DNA of 64,000 nucleotides from Staphylococcus taiwanensis. Its GTDB lineage: Bacteria > Bacillota > Bacilli > Staphylococcales > Staphylococcaceae. Of this stretch, positions 19,713-28,530 are shown in pieces. The stretch lies in assembly GCA_020544305.1 (NCBI GenBank), contig CP058667.1, positions 2,170,001 through 2,234,000 of the forward strand, written 5' to 3'. Position 1 is the first letter of the stretch. Every line of letters begins with the position of its first letter. The notes under the pieces are model-generated. The model was not told the DNA's origin. It was given only the letters and a program-made list of their open reading frames with translations, and did no database searches. The position numbers were made by a program, and so were the translations under genes.

Positions 19713-19883
19713 GATTGGTGTAAGGTACTCGGTGCTGTTTGCTAACCCTCTCTATTGAATTTTTATTCACTTAAAGGAGGTGGTTACGCAAATCAAGTAT
19801 CGAGTTTTTTTAACGTTATAAGTGCTCTCAACACAGAATTACTAGAAAGACTAGAAAAATTCTAAATTTAGGAGTGTATATTT
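19713..19883 (+). promoter_or_regulatory. Leader of the formate dehydrogenase gene
   Basis: About 170 bp upstream of fdh. A near-perfect ribosome site AAAGGAGG (19773-19780) lies in it but is not followed by ATG, GTG or TTG at usable distance; ACG at 19786 is the only near-cognate codon (11 codons to TAA). A 36-codon TTG frame (19755-19865) runs across it without its own ribosome site. The fdh gene has a separate site, AGGAGTG at 19871-19877. Confidence 0.4.
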
Positions 19884-20909
19884 ATGAAAATAGTAGCATT
19901 ATTCCCAGAAACAGATAAAGGTTTAGACAATCAATTACTTAACACTGAAAAAGCAATTGGTTTAAGAGAATTTTTAAAAGACACTGAACATGAATTGGTT
20001 ATTTTAAAAGATGGCGAAGAAGATTTAGATAAACACTTAAGTGATATGGATATTATTATAAGTGCACCGTTCTATCCTGCTTATATGAGTAAAGAACGTA
20101 TTGAAAAAGCACCAAACTTAAAATTAGCGATTACTGCTGGTGTTGGTTCTGACCACGTAGATCTAGAAGCAGCAAGTCAACATGATGTTGGTGTTGTTGA
20201 AGTAACAGGTAGTAATACAGTAAGTGTTGCTGAACATGCAGTTATGGATCTATTAATTGTTTTACGTAACTTCATGGAAGGTCATCGTCAATCTGTCGAA
20301 GGCGAATGGGACTTATCTAAAGTAGGTAATCAAGCACGTGAATTACAAAATAAAACAATTGGTATTTTCGGCTTTGGTCGTATCGGTCAATTAGTAGCCG
20401 AACGCTTAAAACCATTTAACGTTACAATTCAACATTATGACCCAATCAATCAAAAAGACAATGAAAATTCTAAATTTGTTGACTTCGACACATTAATTAA
20501 AACTAGTGATGCCATTACAATTCATGCACCACTTACACCTTCAACAGATAACTTATTTGATGAAGACGTTTTAAGTAAAATGAAAGAAGGAAGCTATTTA
20601 GTAAACACAGCACGTGGTAAAATTGTTAACACTGAAGCTTTAGTACAAGCTGTTAACAGTGGTCACATCCAAGGCTACGCTGGTGATGTATGGTACCCAC
20701 AACCTGCCCCAGAAAATCACCCTTGGAGAACTATGCCAAGAAATGCTATGACCATTCATTATTCTGGTATGACTTTAGAATCTCAAAAACGTATTGAAGA
20801 TGGTACAAAAGATATTTTAAACCGCTTCTTTAATAACGAACCTTTCCAAGATAAAGATGTTATTGTTTCTAGTGGTAAAATCTCTAGTTCAAGTTACACT
20901 GCTAAATAA
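19884..20909 (+). CDS. fdh: NAD-dependent formate dehydrogenase
   Basis: 341 residues of the D-2-hydroxyacid dehydrogenase family. Rossmann motif GIFGFGRIGQLVAERL near residue 152, SGSNTVSVAEHAVMDLLIVLRNF with the formate dehydrogenase SNxxSVAEHxxM type signature near residue 112, and NTARGKIVN / QGYAGDVWYPQPAP with the formate-dehydrogenase Gln-Pro-Ala-Pro region before HPWRTMPRNAMTIHYSG (active His). It oxidises formate to CO2 with NAD+. Its close S. aureus relative is induced in anaerobic or biofilm growth. It sits between tarH and tagA. Confidence 0.9.
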   Translation: MKIVALFPETDKGLDNQLLNTEKAIGLREFLKDTEHELVILKDGEEDLDKHLSDMDIIISAPFYPAYMSKERIEKAPNLKLAITAGVGSDHVDLEAASQHDVGVVEVTGSNTVSVAEHAVMDLLIVLRNFMEGHRQSVEGEWDLSKVGNQARELQNKTIGIFGFGRIGQLVAERLKPFNVTIQHYDPINQKDNENSKFVDFDTLIKTSDAITIHAPLTPSTDNLFDEDVLSKMKEGSYLVNTARGKIVNTEALVQAVNSGHIQGYAGDVWYPQPAPENHPWRTMPRNAMTIHYSGMTLESQKRIEDGTKDILNRFFNNEPFQDKDVIVSSGKISSSSYTAK

Positions 20910-21350
20910 TAGCATTTATACACGTTAAAAGTTTAATCATAAGCACAATACTTAAAATAGACCTTGATTATTCGTAAAGATTTCTTATTAGAGCAAGTTA
21001 TATAGTATTACAAGACTATCCCTGAATTCATGTATGCCTATATTTGCTTAATCTTATTTATAGTAGAAAACAACCCTAAAAATTTAAATATAAAATTTAT
21101 CTAAGTGTTATAGCTTGTTAGGTGTCAGAATAGACTTAATAAGTTTGAAAACACGCATATCTTAAATGAAAAAATATATACTTCGATTTATCCCTGTTCA
21201 AATCGAAGCTCGGTAAAGATCAAAAATTATAACATGATTTGCAATCACAAAAATAGTCATCATCACATATTATCCCTGTTCAAATGTGATGATGCATTGT
21301 TCTCCCCTTAAACAAAATAGGAGAAGATGGTAATCCCTGACCATCTTCTC
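20910..21350. other. Intergenic region between fdh and tagA with repeated ATCCCTG hairpins
   Basis: 441 bp with no coding frame of note. It contains four copies of ATCCCTG, at 21018-21024 and in the loops of three hairpins between 21181 and 21357 (see the ncRNA entry). Confidence 0.7.
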
Positions 21351-21359
21351 CTATTTTTT
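21181..21359 (+). ncRNA. Putative structured RNA with three ATCCCTG-loop hairpins
   Basis: Hairpin 1: cttcgattt (181-189) / aaatcgaag (200-208). Hairpin 2: catcatcacat (258-268) plus tt (270-271) / aa plus atgtgatgatg (282-294). Both present the identical ten-base loop ATCCCTGTTC. Hairpin 3: an 18-bp stem (314-331 / 340-357) with loop AATCCCTG, followed by a T run, so it also acts as a terminator. A + strand RNA would show three C-rich loops like staphylococcal Rsa RNAs; the 5' end is unknown and I found no convincing promoter. Minus-strand read-through from tagA is the alternative. Confidence 0.55.
21314..21359. terminator. Bidirectional terminator at the tagA 3' end (third ATCCCTG hairpin)
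   Basis: Perfect 18-bp stem, aaaataggagaagatggt with its complement, with loop AATCCCTG. The right arm overlaps the tagA stop codon. There is TTTTTTC on the + side and TTTTGTTT on the minus side. Confidence 0.85.
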
Positions 21360-22112
21360 CTTTTTCATTTTTCTTTCTACTTTAAATACTTTAAACATAA
21401 ATTTAGGTATACTACTTAAACGTCCAATACGCTTCCAATCTATTAACAAACGATAAACCCATTCGATATTGAGTTTGATAAATAATTTTGGTGCACGCTT
21501 TTTAGTACCACTAAATATTTCAAATGATCCTCCAACGCCCATCAATACTGTTTGCTCGAATGTGTGACGATACTTTTGAATCCATTCTTCTTGTTTAGGA
21601 AAACCCATTCCGACAAAAATATAATCAGGATTAAAACGTTGGATACGTTTAATAACTGTTTCATCATTTAAGTTAATATAGCCATGGTGATAATCAAATT
21701 CAGCTTGAGGATATTTATGACGTAAATTATCACATGCCAGTTCTATAACTTCACTTTTTGCTCCAAGTAAATAAACCTTTTGGTAATTCGTATGTGCGAT
21801 TTTCAAACAATGATCCATCAATTCAATTCCAGGCACACGTCTCTTTAATGGTGTTTTCAAACGATTAGAAGCTTTAATGACACCTGTACCATCTGGAACG
21901 ACATAATCCGCACTATTAATCAGCTGTCTATAACTCACGTGTTCCGTTGCATAATCAACAATTTCAGGATTAGCAGTCACGATAAATAAATTGTCTTTAG
22001 CATCTTGAGCGAAAAATGACTTAACGTACTCAATCATCTCAATCATAGTTACATTGTCAAATTGAACACCTAAAATATCTACTTTGTTTGTTGTTTCTTT
22101 TTGATTATGCAT
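21351..22112 (-). CDS. tagA: UDP-ManNAc:lipid-linked GlcNAc ManNAc-transferase TagA/TarA
   Basis: 253 residues, WecG/TagA/CpsF family (GT26). Motifs VTANPEIVDYA (near 45), ADYVVPDGTGVIKAS (catalytic Asp region near 72), KVYLLGAKSEVI and DYIFVGMGFPKQEEWI, with a basic C-terminus ending in four Lys that binds membrane. It makes the ManNAc-GlcNAc linkage unit, the first committed step of wall teichoic acid synthesis. The product is passed to TarB. Monocistronic, convergent with fdh. Confidence 0.93.
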   Translation of the reverse strand: MHNQKETTNKVDILGVQFDNVTMIEMIEYVKSFFAQDAKDNLFIVTANPEIVDYATEHVSYRQLINSADYVVPDGTGVIKASNRLKTPLKRRVPGIELMDHCLKIAHTNYQKVYLLGAKSEVIELACDNLRHKYPQAEFDYHHGYINLNDETVIKRIQRFNPDYIFVGMGFPKQEEWIQKYRHTFEQTVLMGVGGSFEIFSGTKKRAPKLFIKLNIEWVYRLLIDWKRIGRLSSIPKFMFKVFKVERKMKKKK

Positions 22113-22330
22113 TTAAGCATTCTCCTTACTGTCCATACAATTTCATATGCATCTATTATATGAAAATATAACAAAAATACATACTAATTTCTTTTTACAA
22201 ATTTTAAAAAAGCTAACTCATCTTTAATTTACATTTCAAGTTTCTAGAAAATAAGGCTAAAGTCCAAACGCCAACGCACCTCTTTTGACTTATAATAGAT
22301 ACTATAATCCTTATTCAGGCGAGGTCAACT

Positions 22331-23074
22331 ATGGTCTATTTAGAAAATTTCTTTACAACAATCATTGCGTTAAATATATACTTAATCATTATTATTGCGA
22401 TTATTTATATTATGATTCACCAAAATAGACATCGTCAAATAAATCAATATTTAGATGTCTATCTCAATTATATCCCAGTTCTCACACATGAATTCGGTCA
22501 TGTATTATTTAATAAACTTAGTGGTGGTCGCGCAAAAGATTTAGTTATCGTCACGCGCCCCAGTGAAAGATTACAAACGATGCAGCAAGGTTATGCTATC
22601 ACTCAATCTAAAGGTCTGATTGGGCAATTCATTACTACTTTAGGTGGTTATATTATGCCACCTATCATGCTACTAATTGGTATCAGTGTTGCACATTATG
22701 GTCATCCAAGTCTCTTTCTCGTGTCCTATATTTTTATTTTTATCTATTATTTAGTACTTACTTCGCGTAAACTGTCACCTATTGTGGTGCTTATCATACT
22801 TATCACATTGTTATATTTTTTAGTACAACATGATAATCAAATGATGTTCTATTACTTAGTTGTTTTACTTTACCATCTTATCTTAGGCGTATTACTTGGC
22901 GAAGTACTCCAATCAAGTTGGACGATATTCAAGCTTACTTTTCAAAGACCAAGACCTAGTTGGGATGGAAGTACTTTAACAGAAATTACACACATTCCAA
23001 CTATCGTATATAGCACAATTTGGATTGCGATTAATCTATTCGCGATTTATCTCATGTTTCAATTCATACTTTAA
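22331..23074 (+). CDS. M50-type membrane zinc metallopeptidase family protein
   Basis: 247 residues with about six membrane spans. HEFGHVLFNK near residue 55 is the HExxH-like zinc motif, and a C-terminal hydrophobic segment follows. It resembles M50B-like proteins found beside tagA and mntR in S. aureus. Substrate unknown. Start ATG with GCGAGG upstream at 22318-22323, moderate. It converges with mntR, sharing a terminator. Confidence 0.75.
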   Translation: MVYLENFFTTIIALNIYLIIIIAIIYIMIHQNRHRQINQYLDVYLNYIPVLTHEFGHVLFNKLSGGRAKDLVIVTRPSERLQTMQQGYAITQSKGLIGQFITTLGGYIMPPIMLLIGISVAHYGHPSLFLVSYIFIFIYYLVLTSRKLSPIVVLIILITLLYFLVQHDNQMMFYYLVVLLYHLILGVLLGEVLQSSWTIFKLTFQRPRPSWDGSTLTEITHIPTIVYSTIWIAINLFAIYLMFQFIL

Positions 23075-23092
23075 TCGATGATTTTCCATAAA

Positions 23093-23142
23093 ATAATCTC
23101 CAATAAGGATTCAACATCACATTGTCCTTATTGGAGATTTTT
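23093..23142. terminator. Bidirectional terminator between the M50 gene and mntR
   Basis: aatctccaataagga pairs with tccttattggagatt; T run on both strands. Confidence 0.88.
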
Positions 23143-23151
23143 TATTTCTAT

Positions 23152-23799
23152 TTATGCACGTTCCGCGAAGATATTCATCGCGTTATCATAACTTAAAATC
23201 GTAATAACATCGTTACGTTTAACGATAATGACTTTATTAGTATCATCCTTCGTCATTATTTCAACTGCATTCCCAATCGATATGTCTTTGCTTGAGAGAT
23301 AAACAAGTAATTCTGTCTTATCACGTACACGTTGAATAACAACCTTGTCCCCCGGTTCGTAATCAAGTAATGACACCGTAAATTTCTCATCAAGATGATT
23401 ATCACGCGGAATAATGCCACCATGCGGACACGTTTCAGGGTAATTCAGAAGATTATCTAATCTTTCGACAAATAAATCAGAAACACGATGTTCTAAGATT
23501 TCTGCTTCTTGATGCACTTCTTCCCAATTATAGTGTAATACCTCTATTAAAAAAAGCTCCAACAAACGATGACGTTTAATAATATCAAGGGTATGTTTTA
23601 AACCTTCATCTGATAACTTCACACCTTTGTAATGCTTCGTTACCACATAACCCGTTTTCTCTAAACGCCCTACCATTTCACTAACCGATGGAGGTTTAAT
23701 ATTTAAGTACTGAGATAATTTTTTGTTTGAAACGAAAGATTTGTCACCATCATTAGCCAAGATTGCTTTTAGATAATCCTCTTTTTCTTCAGTTAACAT
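23152..23799 (-). CDS. mntR: Manganese-dependent repressor MntR (SirR), DtxR family
   Basis: About 215 residues. Winged helix in residues 1-70 (EKEDYLKAILAND, KPPSVSEMVGRLEKTGYV), dimerisation domain with metal ligands (RHRLLELFL, WEEVHQEAEILEHRVSD, CPHGGIIPR) and a C-terminal SH3-like FeoA domain. In S. aureus and S. epidermidis the regulator controls the divergent mntABC/sitABC manganese importer. Here that operon is absent: the neighbour is a CPA1 antiporter pointing the same way. The second ATG (23799) is taken as start with GAGGTGA upstream. Confidence 0.92.
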   Translation of the reverse strand: MLTEEKEDYLKAILANDGDKSFVSNKKLSQYLNIKPPSVSEMVGRLEKTGYVVTKHYKGVKLSDEGLKHTLDIIKRHRLLELFLIEVLHYNWEEVHQEAEILEHRVSDLFVERLDNLLNYPETCPHGGIIPRDNHLDEKFTVSLLDYEPGDKVVIQRVRDKTELLVYLSSKDISIGNAVEIMTKDDTNKVIIVKRNDVITILSYDNAMNIFAERA

Positions 23800-23940
23800 C
23801 ATTTCACCTCACACATACATTCACCTTATTGTATCACGAATTGATTACGAATGTTATTGACTCATTTTTAAAATGCAGGACCATATACGTTCTACAAATA
23901 TGTATATCGCAAACAAGTTGCGTGCTGTCATTTTCAAAAA

Positions 23941-24070
23941 ATAATGGGAGTGAGAATGATTTCATTACGAATTCATTCATCTCACTCCCAAGAATGACAT
24001 GCACTAAAACAATTTGGCATGAACGCCTTCTTAGTTCAGTGTCAGCAACTATGAATTTGCAGTCTAGTCA
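23941..24070 (-). repeat. STAR-like intergenic repeat, copy 3 (downstream of the CPA1 gene)
   Basis: On the minus strand: gcaaattcatagttgctgacactgaac, aagaaggcg hairpin remnant, ending in a gggagtgag / ctcactccc hairpin (23945-23991). It lacks the gggccc core, so it is a short form. Confidence 0.65.
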
Positions 24071-24125
24071 ATAATTAGATTCTATCTGCCAAACTCATAC
24101 TCACTTCTTAATAACACGAATTAAA

Positions 24126-26168
24126 CTAGTCAGTTAAACTGTCAACAATCACCATTTCATCATAGTTAATTGCTTCTCTAAGTTTCAATGCCGTACTTTC
24201 AGTTATTTCTTCATCATCTATGAGACTAGCTAAAATACGACGTTGTTCTCTTAACGCATTCAATTTAATCTTTGTAATAGAATCTTCTGCACGTGTATTG
24301 AAGAAATTAGATGGAGATAGGTTATCGATTCTCATAAGATAACCATCACAAATCATACCTACCTCTAATTTATTATCTTCATTCGCTTCATCTACTAAAC
24401 GACTCACTACATTATAGTGTACGATTTTATTAATCTTAGATAATTCCATTAAGTTATCTGTAACACTAAGTGAAGATGCAGCATTCGTACGTGTACGAAT
24501 TCGACGTTTTAATAGTAATGCTCTTGCCATTACAATCATACGACGAATTAATGATGCTTGACGATAAACTTGTGTACGTTCAGCATAACGCATATAGTTT
24601 TCTAAAACACTAGCCGTAATTTCACCTTCACTCGCAAGTTTTTCGAGTGTTTTTGTTTCAACTTTAAACGCTAAACTTTGTAGTCGTTCTAGTTCTTTAG
24701 AGTTTTCATCTTCTTTTTCAACTGACTTCAAAAATGTCAGTTTATCGTGATATTCTTTGATAACATTTCCATATCTATAACTTGTTTCAAATGATGAATG
24801 TTGATTTAAGTAATCGATAACATGTTCAAGTATATATATTCTGGCTTCCTTAAAGTTCATACTTCCAATTTTAGGTTTCGGTTTATTTGCAGTGACAAAC
24901 GGTAACACGACTTGCGCTAATACAAGACTAATGATAACCATACCTGATGAAATAAAGAGTAAATCATTGCGGAAAGTAAATGAATGATGATCAGCTAAAT
25001 AATACGGTAGCGTCAATGCGATAGCCAGCGAAATAGTTCCGTGGACACCACATAATGTCATAATCAGAGCATACATACTTCGTTTAGGTGGTTTCTCTTT
25101 TTTCTTGTCGTCGCCTTCCTCATTCATTAATTTTTGGAAAGGACTGACTGATAAATAGAATAGTGGATATAACACGTACACCCATATAAATCTAAATAGA
25201 TAAACAGCCAATGCAACAAGTGCAGTAATCGCTACTAAAAATAACAAGTTATGTGGTTCAGTTTTTACAATATTCCCAACAACTTCTGGAACTAAAAATC
25301 CTAATATTGAAAAAACAAAGCCATTTAACGCATAACTTAAGATATTCCAAGTATGGTTGTAGCTCATTTGAAGTTGTGTACGTGTTTGTGTAATTCGATC
25401 ACGTTCAAATCCATGAACTAAACCAGCAACTACAGCAGCAATGATACCTGAGGCATGAAACATTTCTGCAACTAAATACGTAACAAACGGTGTTAGTAGT
25501 TGTAAGAATGTAAACATATTGATATTTTCAATACCGCGTCTAGTAAGCGTTAATCTAAATCTTACAAGTGCAATACCAATGATTAAACCGATAATAGCGC
25601 CACCAATTGAAGCAACAAGAAATTGTTGGACCGCTTCCACTAAAGAAAAAGCGCCAGTAACTAACACACCAACTGCAATTTTAAAAGAAATGATACCAGC
25701 TGCGTCATTAAGTAATGATTCACCTTCTAAAATAGTCATAGCACCTTTAGGTAGAACCTTACCTTGTGTAATAGCTTGAACTGCTACAGCATCTGTAGGA
25801 CATAGAATGGCAGCAACAGCAAACGCTGCTCCGATTGGCAAATCTGGCCAAATCCAGTGAATAAAGAGTCCTACACCAATAACAGTTGTAATGACTAGTC
25901 CTAATGCCATTAACATCACTGGTTTAATGTAACGACGTAAATGAACTCTGGAGACATTAACTCCCTCAACAAATAGTAACGGTGCGATGGTTGCTACCAT
26001 GAAGAGTTCTGAATCGAAGTTAAATTCTACTGGTACTGGTAGTAAAAAGAGGAGCATTCCTAACGCAATTTGTATGAATGCCAGAGGCACTTTAGGAATA
26101 AGAGTATGAACAAAGGAGCTTACTATAACTACAGCCAGAAATATTAGAATCGTTTCAAATATTTCCAA
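24126..26168 (-). CDS. CPA1-family Na+(K+)/H+ antiporter
   Basis: 680 residues: about 12 membrane spans in residues 1-430 and a long cytoplasmic helical tail (about 430-680). The ion-binding core shows AAILCPTDAVAVQAI (near 117) and EGESLLNDAAGII (near 145), the ND pair of CPA1 exchangers. It is predicted to exchange Na+ or K+ for H+ at the membrane. Start is TTG at 26168 with GGGGTGGAAG upstream. It stands alone, with a STAR-like repeat downstream. Confidence 0.88.
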   Translation of the reverse strand: MEIFETILIFLAVVIVSSFVHTLIPKVPLAFIQIALGMLLFLLPVPVEFNFDSELFMVATIAPLLFVEGVNVSRVHLRRYIKPVMLMALGLVITTVIGVGLFIHWIWPDLPIGAAFAVAAILCPTDAVAVQAITQGKVLPKGAMTILEGESLLNDAAGIISFKIAVGVLVTGAFSLVEAVQQFLVASIGGAIIGLIIGIALVRFRLTLTRRGIENINMFTFLQLLTPFVTYLVAEMFHASGIIAAVVAGLVHGFERDRITQTRTQLQMSYNHTWNILSYALNGFVFSILGFLVPEVVGNIVKTEPHNLLFLVAITALVALAVYLFRFIWVYVLYPLFYLSVSPFQKLMNEEGDDKKKEKPPKRSMYALIMTLCGVHGTISLAIALTLPYYLADHHSFTFRNDLLFISSGMVIISLVLAQVVLPFVTANKPKPKIGSMNFKEARIYILEHVIDYLNQHSSFETSYRYGNVIKEYHDKLTFLKSVEKEDENSKELERLQSLAFKVETKTLEKLASEGEITASVLENYMRYAERTQVYRQASLIRRMIVMARALLLKRRIRTRTNAASSLSVTDNLMELSKINKIVHYNVVSRLVDEANEDNKLEVGMICDGYLMRIDNLSPSNFFNTRAEDSITKIKLNALREQRRILASLIDDEEITESTALKLREAINYDEMVIVDSLTD

Positions 26169-26552
26169 ACTTCCACCCCATTATATGTCATATTTAATTA
26201 AAGAATTAAGATTTGCTTGATAAAGTTTTTTTATGTCTAATTATATCCACAAATGATTGATCTTAAACTCTTAATTGGTTACTTATAATTTTACCATTAT
26301 TCTGACTATGAATTAACTAACTTGCACTATTGTTTATACAAATCAAATTAAATTGTTACCATTTTATAAGAATGCCAATTCATCTTAAAATCTTATATAA
26401 ATTATTCAAAATCACTTATATTCTTTTTTGTAAATGAGCATAAGTACAAACGAGATATTACTAAAAAATGGGTTAGCAAACATTATTAATAAAATAGTTA
26501 CTAACCCATTCACATTTCATTTAGCTATTCATTTCTTTTCATGTTACAAACT
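26169..26552. other. Intergenic region between the CPA1 gene and malic enzyme
   Basis: 384 bp, very AT-rich. It holds the upstream region of the antiporter gene and the malic enzyme terminator at 26463-26512. No gene seen. Confidence 0.55.
26463..26512 (-). terminator. Terminator after the malic enzyme gene
   Basis: aatgggttag (467-476) pairs with ctaacccatt (501-510). On the minus strand it is followed by a T run (complement of aaaaa). Confidence 0.75.
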
Positions 26553-28187
26553 TTAAATGTATGATTGATACTCTGGTTTCCATATTTCTTCATTAATCAC
26601 TTTATCTACATCATCAATAGGTTCTCTATTTAATCCTTGATCAATAACGCTATGTGCTACAGCTTTCGCAATAGCAAGCGAACATTGTTGGATTTGCTCT
26701 ACTGGGGGTAATACTGCAGCACCAGGTTCATCCGCATCAACCATGCCTCCAAGTGCATGGCTCGCTTCTGACAGCATCTGTTGATTTAATCGAGTTGCTT
26801 TCGAAGCGATTAATCCTAGGCCTAATCCCGGATACATTAATGCATTATTTGCTTGTCCAATACTATAACTTGTTCCTTTATACTCAATATCTTTATAAGG
26901 TATGCCTGTACCTATTAAAGCTTGCCCATCAGTCCATTTCAATAAATCTTGGGCTGTTGCTTCAGCCAATTTTGTAGGATTAGAAAGTGGAAATATTAAT
27001 GGACGTTTTGTATAATTTAACATTGCTTTTATAGCGTCTTCTTTAAACGCCTTTGGTTGTGTAGATGTACCAATTAATACAGTAGGTTGGACTTTGTCTA
27101 TCACGTCTTTAATATTTTTCCAATTCATTTCATCAGAAAAATCTTTCTTACTTTTAGCGAATGCTTGTTGCGCATTAGTTAAATCGTTCATATCATCAAA
27201 TAATAGCCCTTGTTTATCCATAATATAAAAGTGTTGATGCGCTTCTTCTTCCGATAACCCTTGTTTAACCATTTCATCTTTCAAAATATTTGTAATACCC
27301 ATGCCAGCAGTTCCACCGCCATATATTAAGAATTTTTGTTGGGTATAATCTTCTTTTGAAATATTTAATGCACCTAAAACACCTGCAAGCACTACAATTC
27401 CAGTACCTTGAATATCATCATTAAATGTAGGTAACACATCTTCATATTTATCTAATATATTTTTAGCATGGCCTCTACCAAAATCTTCCCAATGTAATAA
27501 TGCGTTAGGATATTGTTTTCGCACAGCATTAACAAATTTATCAATAAATGCATAATATGTTTCATCATCTACGCGCTTATGACGATTTCCCAAGTACAAT
27601 TCATCATTTAATAACTGTTCGTTATTCGTACCGACATCTAATGAAACTGGCAATACTTGAGATGGATTGATTCCCGCTGCCGCAGTATAAACCATTAATT
27701 TACCTATTGCGATATCGACACCATTGACACCCCAATCACCTATGCCTAAAATCCCTTCTGCATCTGTAACAACAATTAATCGAATATCTCGATCAGTTGA
27801 AACATTTTTCAATTCTTGTTCAATATTGTCAGAATGATCAATTGATAAAAATACTGCATCTTGTGGACGACTAAAGTTCTCATTGTAATTTTCAATAGAC
27901 TCTGCAATCACAGGATCATAAATAATTGGCATAAATTCTACGATATGTTCAGAAGTTAGTTTATAAAATAGTGTTCTATTTCGATTAAAAATGGACATTA
28001 AAAATAGACGTTTTTCAAAATTTGTCTTTTTAGCTTTAAATTGTTCGTAGCATTGTTGTGCTTGTTCTTCAATCGTACGCACCTTCGCCGGAAGTAAACC
28101 ATCTAGGTCCAATTTTTTTCTTTCTTCTTGTGTAAATGCTGTTCCTTTGTTCAAAAATGGGTTGTTAAGTAATTCAATGCCTTTCAT
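26553..28187 (-). CDS. NAD-dependent malic enzyme (long, MaeA/SfcA type)
   Basis: About 544 residues, the length of the large malic enzyme subclass; the usual staphylococcal enzyme is about 410. Motifs: [18 protein letters not shown] (near 150), [27 protein letters not shown] (metal/NAD site), GGGTAGMGI Rossmann loop and [15 protein letters not shown]. It decarboxylates malate to pyruvate with NAD+. The ATG at 28187 is preferred: AAAGGA lies 8-13 nt upstream. No malate transporter or regulator sits next to it. Confidence 0.9.
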   Translation of the reverse strand: MKGIELLNNPFLNKGTAFTQEERKKLDLDGLLPAKVRTIEEQAQQCYEQFKAKKTNFEKRLFLMSIFNRNRTLFYKLTSEHIVEFMPIIYDPVIAESIENYNENFSRPQDAVFLSIDHSDNIEQELKNVSTDRDIRLIVVTDAEGILGIGDWGVNGVDIAIGKLMVYTAAAGINPSQVLPVSLDVGTNNEQLLNDELYLGNRHKRVDDETYYAFIDKFVNAVRKQYPNALLHWEDFGRGHAKNILDKYEDVLPTFNDDIQGTGIVVLAGVLGALNISKEDYTQQKFLIYGGGTAGMGITNILKDEMVKQGLSEEEAHQHFYIMDKQGLLFDDMNDLTNAQQAFAKSKKDFSDEMNWKNIKDVIDKVQPTVLIGTSTQPKAFKEDAIKAMLNYTKRPLIFPLSNPTKLAEATAQDLLKWTDGQALIGTGIPYKDIEYKGTSYSIGQANNALMYPGLGLGLIASKATRLNQQMLSEASHALGGMVDADEPGAAVLPPVEQIQQCSLAIAKAVAHSVIDQGLNREPIDDVDKVINEEIWKPEYQSYI

Positions 28188-28530
28188 TGGAATCATCCTT
28201 TTAAAATCATTTTAGTCAATAAAAGTTCGAGCGTTTTTACATTGACTATTTATGTGTATACTTACCCCAAATAAATGATTCCATTCAAAAGTTATCTTAA
28301 TGAAAACGTTTTTATTAAAATTTATGGAAATAAAAAATTATTATATATAAAAAATTAATGTTCTATTACTATAAAGCCAGTTCTTTTAATCATTCCAATA
28401 TTTAAAGATAAGACCTTAACATAAACTTAAAATTTAACTAATATTTAATTAAAGTTGGACTACTATCCTTTAATAAGAGTTGTTTAAACAGTAATCTTTA
28501 CGTTTTGCACAATATTAAAGGAGGTTTAAA
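28188..28530. other. Divergent control region malic enzyme / PAP2 phosphatase
   Basis: 343 bp, AT-rich, with both promoters. A TTTGCACAATATTAAAGGAGG segment just before 28531 gives the phosphatase ribosome site. No hexamers assigned with confidence; no gene seen. Confidence 0.5.

Noticed and set aside
19755..19865. 36-codon TTG frame in the fdh leader as a gene
   Set aside because: The ribosome site lies inside the frame rather than before it, and the composition of the peptide is unremarkable.
21181..21340. CsrA binding sites on the minus strand (GAACAGGGAT loops)
   Set aside because: The sequence fits the CsrA consensus fairly well, but staphylococci are not known to encode CsrA, and the terminator T run favours + strand transcription. 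Kept only as an alternative in the finding.
21181..21359. Repeated ATCCCTG blocks as a CRISPR array
   Set aside because: The common part is only 7-10 bases, lies in loops of hairpins with different stems, and the spacing varies; there are no spacers of equal length and no cas genes.
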